Below, in pieces: positions 57,301 through 64,000 of a DNA stretch of 64,000 nt. Where the stretch lies: assembly GCA_028622995.1 (NCBI GenBank), contig JAJQJQ010000024.1, positions 558,001-622,000 of the forward strand, written 5' to 3'. The first letter of the stretch is position 1. Each line of letters starts with the position of its first letter. The DNA comes from Panagrolaimus kolymaensis. Its lineage: Eukaryota > Nematoda > Chromadorea > Rhabditida > Panagrolaimidae. Made by a program: the position numbers and the translations under genes. The notes beneath the pieces were generated by a model that was not told where the DNA came from, did not search any database, and was given only the letters and a program-made list of their open reading frames with translations.

Positions 57301-60095
57301 CTCGACGAATTCTTCGTCCACCAATGACACGAGTAATTCGTCCATTACCAATTCCACCAACAAGAACAAATAATAATACTTTGGAAGATAATAAGAAAAA
57401 ATTAATTAATATTTTAAAATCTTTTCTTAATCGCTGTTCCAATACTCCTGAAGCAAACTTACATCAAATGGTTATTGCAACTGAAGTAGGTTTGAAAATT
57501 TTTTTATAAATTAAAAGGGTCATAATTTAAACTGTACAAACAAACTAAACAATGGTATTTTTAAATAATTAATAAACTGGGAACGGTTAAATTAAGTTGA
57601 AAAAACTCGCGAATATAAGCGAGGGATAAATCATAGTAAAATTAAAGAAAATCTTTACTTATAAATAACCAACATTTATTTTTTTGAAATAAATTAACTG
57701 TTGAAAAATTCACTTCTTTATGTTGGGTGATTGCGTTATATAGTAATCAATAAACTGATAGCAATAGCAAATAGTTGCAAGACAAAATTTTGACTACTTT
57801 TATTTTTCCAATCACAAATTAATAAAACTCTTGAGTACATATTGTGGAGAAACTATAATCAGGAAAATTAGGCGGAACAGAATTTATCGGGCCAACCACC
57901 ATATATTTATTTTCCTTGTCACACCAAAAGTGTGACACGACCAAATTTTTCTCAGTGTAGATAATTTAAAAAAAACTGTGTTCTTAAGATCCATTTTTAA
58001 ATAAAAATTAAACTGATAGTTTTTGGATATTTAAAATAGCGTATTTTTTAAACAGTTATCGATATTTTGATAAGCAAACTGAATTTCTTTCTACCTTTTT
58101 TTCAGCAATATCTCAAAGGCGTTGTTTCAACTCATGAATACATAAACATTCTAAGCCAAAATATTAAAGGTGTTCGAGAAACTTTAACAAGTTTCTTGGA
58201 ACTTTATATTTATGCTGTACGAAAAGATATTCAATGTAAAAAACTTACGATTGAAGAATGTATTCCATTTCGAATTGTTAAAACTGGTGCTTCACCTCAA
58301 ATGAATACCCAGCCAATTTATAGTAATTCTCCATTAGCTGCTAATTCACCCACGCAACAGCAACAACAACAAATGATTCAAACTGAGCCAATGTCATCAG
58401 TTCAATCACAGCAACAACAACAATCAGTTGGAAGCCCCATGGTAACTATAAGTGGATCGAATGGATATAATGGAAATAAAACTGAGGTGATATCCCAAAA
58501 TGGTAGTGGAGGTAGTGGTCATGCATCTCCACAGATGAGATCAACGACGAATTCGCCACATTTTCAATTTATAAATCAAAATAATCAAAACCAAAAAAAT
58601 TATGGAAATATTGAAAGTCCAAAAATGGAAATTAAATCTCCACAAAATTTTGTCCCACAACAACTAGACTTCCAGCAACAACGACCGTCACCTTTAACTA
58701 CAACATCGGAGACAACGGAAGGTATCGAACAGCAACAAAAACAACCTTCGCCTTTAGCAACAGAATCAATGCAACCAACAACAGATTTTCCAATGGAAAC
58801 TAATCAAACTTATTTTTATCAAACACAAGAAATAACTGCTCGATCTCCTATAGTTTCTCAAGAAACAACAGATCTTAATCTTCCAGGGCCATCAACAACC
58901 CAAATTCAAAACCAAGAACCTGAACCTGAATTATCTTTTCACTCCACTGAACTCCCACTTTCTCCATCGTTGCACGAAAAAACAACCATGGATTCCACTC
59001 TAATTGATCCAAATGCATTTGAAACATACCTTCGAGCTAAATATCCTAATTTCACCATTGAATCCCCAGCTTTTTTATCGATCTCAGAATTTCTTGAAAC
59101 TAAACTTCGTAAAGTTGTTGAGGATGCTGTAACAGCAGCTGAACATCGATCAGAACAATTTCGAAATAATCCAAATTTTGTGGAAGTTGAAAATCCAAGG
59201 CAACAAATAAAAATGATAGAAAAAATGGAAAAATTACAAAAACAACGTAAAATTGAAAGGGAAAAAGAAAAGGAAGCTTTGGCACAACGAAATCGAAATG
59301 GTAAAACTGATGTCACTAAAACAAATGAGGTAAGTCAAAAAACTGAGATGAAAAATATGGAAGATGTCAAAAATAAGGAATTTTTTTGAGATATTAAAAT
59401 TTAAAAATGAGTAAAGGTGGTAATATCTAAATTTTATTTAAACGGAATATCTGGAAAAAAAACTTTTAATATAAACCAAATATTTTTAGTTTCTTAAAGT
59501 TCATGAAGAAAAGGAACTTAATCGTGATGCCAATGAAGCAGCCATTGCTGCACTTGGAGGAAATAAAAAACGTCCATGGCAAAAGGGAAAGAAAAATGAG
59601 AAAGGTGAAGGAGGAGCTCCATCAGCAGCTAAAAAAGTAAGAAATAATAATTTTTTTTTTAAACTTTGTAACGCATTTATAATGGATAAATTTTTTTCAG
59701 AATTTTATACCTCGAGGAAAACAAATTACAATGAAAGATCTCATATTTGCATTTGATCGAGATTATTTTGCTCAAAATTCTTTAGTATATCGTAAAATTG
59801 TTTATGGTTTATTTAATAATAATTAAAAAAATAAATAAAACTGAACAGGAATTTCAATTAACAAAATACAAAAAAAAATAAATATTATAAAGCAAAAAAA
59901 TATTTTAATTGAGATAATTGTAACAGAAAAGCGTCAGAAATCTACTTTATTTTTATGAATTTTAAAAACTGTTGCTAACTGTTGGCGTGAATCCATAATC
60001 AATTTTGAAAGCTTCATAATGCATGTACATATATAAGTAACGGCAGCACCTTGAAACTCCAAAACCGTACTTTTTAACTGCGTGTGTAAAACTGT
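54336..60095 (+). repeat. AAACTG motif array, block 3
   Basis: AAACTG and near-matches (TAACTG, GAACTG) on the + strand recur from 54.34 kb through the gene-free stretch 54.3-56.96 kb, the first TAF4 intron (57.49-58.11 kb) and the TAF4 3' flank to about 60.09 kb. The context is as in block 2: an A/T tract before, a more mixed run after. Five or so copies also fall inside TAF4 exons. Nothing else is seen in 54.3-56.96 kb; the short open frames there are T-run artefacts. Confidence 0.78.
56964..59826 (+). CDS. taf-4: TFIID subunit TAF4 homologue
   Basis: Four exons (56964-57485, 58106-59329, 59490-59636, 59701-59826) give about 672 residues. TAF4 pairs with TAF12 in TFIID and helps position RNA polymerase II. 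A Gln/Pro-rich N-terminus is followed by a TAFH-like helical region split by the first intron (INILKSFLNRCSNTPE, then VVSTHEYINILSQNIKGV). A long Gln/Ser/Pro/Thr-rich region precedes the C-terminal module: AFLSISEFLETKLRKVVED, AAEHRSE, NPRQQIKMIEKMEKLQKQRK, and finally ITMKDLIFAFDRD, the conserved TAF4 C-terminal block. The first intron (620 nt) is far longer than the others (64-160 nt) and is full of AAACTG. Exons contain the motif too, read as Lys-Thr. Confidence 0.85.
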
Positions 60096-60488
60096 TGAAC
60101 AAGTTTTTGTTTTTTTGCAATGCTTTTAATTTTTGATTGGTTTATAATATTTTTTGTTTATCACAAATCACAAATGCCCTAAATTAATTACCTTATTCGA
60201 TAGGCATAAAACTATCATGATAGGGCATCTCAAAAAGCGATAGAGTATTTAATATTTTATTTTATTAGTTATTCATTTTGGTAAACAATCTTAGAAGGTA
60301 TGTTTTGGGATATCCGATGTATTCAAAGGTCATAAAGATTGATATGGATGTTTGCAAAAACAATCAACAAAAAAGCATATCCAATTGAGCTTTAACTCAC
60401 TCGCACACGCTATTATTCATTTTTTTTTCGCCATTCAAAATTGTTTTGTGTGAATACCTAAAAAATTTATTTTTAAAAAATCTTACAA
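60096..60488 (+). promoter_or_regulatory. intergenic region
   Basis: About 390 bp after the end of the motif block. Inverted short words near 60,200-60,240 (TAGGCAT and its partners around TATCATGATAGGGCATC) give a weak imperfect palindrome. No TATA or GATA tandem. It presumably contains the promoter of the gene at 60489. Confidence 0.35.
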
Positions 60489-61255
60489 ATGCCACAAGAT
60501 TCTTCAATTTGCATTGAAATCAATGAAAATTCAAATAATTCCATTGATGTCGAATCTGGCATTGTAAAAAATTTATTTACCAACTGCTGGTGTAAAAGAA
60601 AATATCTAGCTTTCATTTTTTTGTTAGCATTTCCATTGTTTGTATTTTCATTGGAAGCTTTCCTTTATCCATGGCCTCCACAAATAGATGCATATTGTTT
60701 TTGTGAAATTGATGGTTTACTTCCACGAAGAGATTATCGAATGCTAAAATTAGAGGTTAAAGAAATTGAAGAGGTAAAAACATTAATAAATTAATAAGAA
60801 GGGTTTGATTGCATTTTTTTTAGAAATTGGCAATCTTTAAAACTGAACTTTTATCTCCAACAATTTCGTATGATACATATCTTGGATATAAAACAGCTAA
60901 AAATATGCTTGAAGAGCAAAAGTTTAACCTTGAATCCACCATTCAAAAGCAACAAAGTCTTTGGCAGGAATGTATCAAACAAAATGTTGATTCCAATTTA
61001 ATTTTGATTGAACCCAAACTTCAAACTTTTGTTCAAAGAATTACCACTTTAACGATTATTGCATTTTTCATTTCCTTTCTTATTTTTGGAATCACCAAAA
61101 TGGAATTCACAAAAGATTCGCTTTTGCTTTTAAATATTTGTTTCATTTTTCAAACATTTTTACTTGTTTCTTTCTTGATTGTTTGGTTTTTAGCTTCAAT
61201 ATTTTATTCAGAATTATGGAACTTAAATTCTGAGAGATTTTTGTTAAATTTATAA
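60489..61255 (+). CDS. three-helix membrane protein
   Basis: Two exons (60489-60773 and 60824-61255) give about 238 residues. The first helix (YLAFIFLLAFPLFVFSLEAF) comes after a short acidic N-terminus and NCWCKRK, which suggests the N-terminus is in the cytosol. A loop of about 105 residues with three Cys (CFCEID, WQECIKQ) separates it from two closely spaced helices (IIAFFISFLIFGI and CFIFQTFLLVSFLIVWFLA). Exon 2 contains AAACTG coding for Lys-Thr-Glu. No family is recognised; the layout is not that of the PPxY family. Confidence 0.7.
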
Positions 61256-61536
61256 TTTTTTTACTTTTGTATTGTTTTTTGATAATAAAAATCTCATAGC
61301 ATTGTCTCTCGATCTTGTTAACATACTTATTTATTTATGTCTTTCCGTAAAAAAAAAGAAAAGAAATAAATTTAGCGGTGTTGGGAATAAATCAAATTTT
61401 CAAGAATATCGTTTTTCATTGTTTGCGTTAGCCTAAAAAATTTGCATAATCACTTTTTGCTCACACAATCTTTGCAAAAGTTTTCATATTTTTTCCATGA
61501 GTCTGCTTTCAATTCAGTCGTCCAAACAAAAAAGCA
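61256..61536. other. intergenic region
   Basis: About 280 bp; AATAAAA near 61,283 ends the previous gene. No distinct promoter element. Confidence 0.35.
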
Positions 61537-63457
61537 ATGCCATTAAACATTGATATTGCATTTAAATGGGGTAAAAAGAAGCCGCCGCCGCCTGGTGAAG
61601 ATAAAAAAGCTCCACCACCAACAACACCAACTTCAACAACAACGACGACGACGACAACATGTTCAACCGCTGATGCTACAACAACAACTCCAACGAAGAC
61701 AACAACAACACCTGGTGAAACTTCAAAAGCTGCAAAAACAAAATATGACAGTGTTAAAACTGGAAGTGTTGACGAATCTAAAGGTAAAGCTTTATTAAAA
61801 TGAAACGATGGGCATTTTTTAAATGTTTTCTCTTCTTGCATGGAGTGTTTGACAATCATACTGTAATCAAAGTCTCTTGTTTTCTCAATGCATGAATTTG
61901 CAAATTTTCCATAGTTCCTAAATAATAAACATTTTTTCAGATCCACCTCCTCCTCTTCATACTGAAAAAACTCAACTTGATTCAGTAAGTGCACCAAAAG
62001 ATGATCGAACAAAGAAAGTTACACAACAAAAAGAACCTAAAGCTGCCATTCCTCTAAAGATTGAAACAATCAAACCTAAAGAAGATGAAAAGAAGAAAGA
62101 AATAGCAAAGAAAAAGGAATCTGTTAAAGAAACTTCCGATGAATCAAGTACTGAAAGTGAAGATAGTGAAGCTTCATCATCTGCTGTAAGTTTATAACTT
62201 TTTATGCATGGAATAATTAGATGATTATGTTTACATTTTTAGGCATCTGCCGAATCTCTACCATCAACGAAAAGTACGCAAGAAAAAATAAAGCAGCCAA
62301 TTACAACACCACCAAAAGTTCAAACTCCAACAATTGTTGCTGAAATGTAAGTCCTACTTTACGTTAATACATCGAGGAAGAAAGTAGCTAATTTGTATAA
62401 AGTAATACTGTATTGCTAAATGTAAAATCGCCAAAAGCTTACAATGATCTTTCGATGTTAATGGAATTCCATTTCCTTCACATTTGCTCATGTTTGTTAT
62501 TTTAAACATTTCATCCACTTTTTTTAGGTCGCTTATACCTCGTCGTGTGGTTCTTTTTCGTCATGCAGAACGTATGGATCGTGTATTTCCTTCGTGGATT
62601 CGACAAGCAAACATCAATGGTTCTTATCGTCCATACAATTCAAATCAACCTCGAACTCTTCCAAAACGTCGTGGTGGTTTAGCTGCGTATGATTCGGATC
62701 CACCAATAACTGAAGTTGGAAAACATATCGCTCAAATGGCTGGAAAAGCAATCAAACAATCTCAACATAAAATAAATGGAATTTATTCTTCTCCATCGTT
62801 TCGATGTATTGAAACAGCACAAATTTTAGCTAAAGAAATTGGTGAATCATCAAATTTGAAAATTAAAATTGAACCTGGACTTTTTGATTGGTACACTTTT
62901 TATGAATCTGCTCCAATTTTTATGACAACTGCTGAACTTTTGGATGCTGGATTTGATGTTTCAAAAGGTTATCGACCTATCATTTCAAAAGAAACTTTAA
63001 TGAAAGATTTTTATAATGAAACCAAAAATGATTATTATCGTCGTGGACAAGATGTTATTCAAAAGTATGTTTGCTATTCTTGTTTTCGTTTAATGCAGTT
63101 CATTTTAACTCGCCTAATAATCATTGTTGCTTTTTAGGATTTTACTTTCAACCATGGGAAACATAATTATCGTGGCTCATGCAACTACTCTGGATTCAAG
63201 TTCTCGAGCTCTTTTGAATTTATCTAAATCAATTCCAGCAACTCATCATTTGGATCATTTAGCTGATCGTTATCCTTATTGTACTTCTGTTGTTATCGAA
63301 CAAGTAAGTTTTGTGTTTGAAATATAAATTTTGTCATTAATCTTGCATTTTTCAGATACAAGAAAGTGGTCAATGGCGTCTCGGCAAATCTATTCTTCCC
63401 ATCACTTTCGTCAGTCAAACAACAAAATTTGATAGAAGTTTTATGTTAAGAAAATAA
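61537..63457 (+). CDS. UBASH3-like histidine phosphatase with disordered N-terminus
   Basis: Six exons (61537-61783, 61941-62185, 62243-62346, 62528-63064, 63138-63303, 63356-63457) give about 466 residues. The C-terminal 265 residues match the phosphoglycerate-mutase-like (2H phosphatase) domain of UBASH3/STS proteins: VVLFRHAERMD (His211), YRPYNSNQPRTLPKR, SDPPITEVGK, IYSSPSFRCIETAQ, IEPGLFDWYTF, and IIVAHATTLDS (His392). The usual RHG is RHA; both catalytic His and the flanking Arg remain. The N-terminal 198 residues are Pro/Thr/Lys/Ser-rich (PPPPG, long Thr runs, TESEDSEASSS) and lack the UBA and SH3 domains of UBASH3. Confidence 0.87.
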
Positions 63458-64000
63458 ATTAATGCTATGTTTTGTAATTAAAGATTTTAATAATAAATGT
63501 ATTTAATTTGTCTTCTTTTGGTGTAAATGGAAGGAGTTCGTCTTGGTGTAATAGAGAGTCTTAGTTTACGAAAAATGATGAAGCAGTGAATATCAAGTGC
63601 CAGAGTTGAAGTATTTTTTGGTTAGTTTAACAATATATCATTGGAGCTGTGAAAATTGCTGTAAGTTGGTAAAAGGGTTTTTGAACAGAGCTCAAGAATT
63701 AATTTTCATTGATTAAAAACTTCAGCAGCCAAAGCGATAAAAAATTCTTAAAATATAACAGATTCATTTTTAACATACGGCTTAAAATGTGGAAACAAAA
63801 ATTATTAGATCTCGAAAAACTAAGTACCTCTACTGACTCCAATCTAATTTTAACCATTCTCCTAATCTTTATAGGTTGTTTAATCTAGGTACCGGCATGT
63901 ACATTTGGCCAAACGAATGCCAAAGAAAAAAGATGGCAACGATGACACTTTTTTTCAAAATTTTTAAATGCATTGATTCGTTTATGTTTTATCGCTTTTA
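63458..64000. other. 3' flank to window edge
   Basis: AATAAATG near 63,491 ends the previous gene. The last 500 bp show no open frame of note, motif array or repeat; a gene on the - strand could begin beyond the edge. Confidence 0.35.

Noticed and set aside
59..60095. Motif arrays as a tandem satellite or CRISPR-like array
   Set aside because: Only about six to nine bases recur; spacing is irregular and the rest of each unit is unique.
59..60095. Motif as the classical Caenorhabditis 21U promoter (CTGTTTCA)
   Set aside because: The core differs at two or more positions; I keep the analogy as a hypothesis but do not call it the same motif.

Overview
The window is about 64 kb of AT-rich nuclear DNA from a nematode. 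The evidence is two cuticle collagens with the nematode N-terminal helix and a furin-type cleavage site, compact genes whose introns are mostly 45-60 nt with GTAAGT/GTATGT donors and TTTTCAG acceptors, and acceptor-like TTTCAG or TTTTAG sites just upstream of several start codons, as expected for trans-splicing. The species cannot be fixed from the sequence. I built the gene models by hand and checked that the exon lengths of each spliced gene add up to a whole number of codons; splice sites are predictions.

Three kinds of territory alternate. (1) Motif-array territory (about 0.06-10.6 kb, 35.9-45.9 kb and 54.3-60.1 kb). Here a short element, AAACTG or its complement CAGTTT, recurs roughly every 60-100 bp, is nearly always in one orientation within a block, and sits at the boundary between an A/T tract and a slightly GC-richer unique stretch. 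The first block shows CAGTTT on the + strand; the other two show AAACTG. (2) Compact conserved-gene territory with tiny introns and almost no motif: a Sec24 homologue, a four-helix membrane protein, a PIAS-type SUMO ligase, several secreted or membrane orphans, a tyrosine phosphatase homologue, proteasome subunit RPN6, a calpain and a UBASH3-like histidine phosphatase. A TAF4 homologue and two collagens lie inside or beside motif arrays. (3) A scattered cluster of small genes (4.4-41 kb) for proline-rich proteins ending in one transmembrane helix. Most are split by a phase-1 intron between the proline-rich part and the helix, and seven intact members plus one broken one carry a PPxY motif, the ligand of WW domains in NEDD4-type ubiquitin ligases.

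Mobile DNA is represented by non-autonomous hAT-like elements with 8-bp target-site duplications. One element of about 1.15 kb is at 42.4-43.5 kb, one of 121 bp at 38.0 kb, and one of 438 bp is nested inside a larger element at 13.6-14.8 kb. A long perfect-stem foldback follows directly, just upstream of Sec24.

The conserved genes cover ER export (Sec24), sumoylation (PIAS), protein turnover (RPN6, calpain), transcription initiation (TAF4) and cuticle (collagens). No pathway obviously links them. The two observations most worth following are the oriented motif arrays, which have the look of a nematode small-RNA (piRNA-like) domain, and the family of PPxY tail-anchored proteins, several of which share GATA-type promoter elements.
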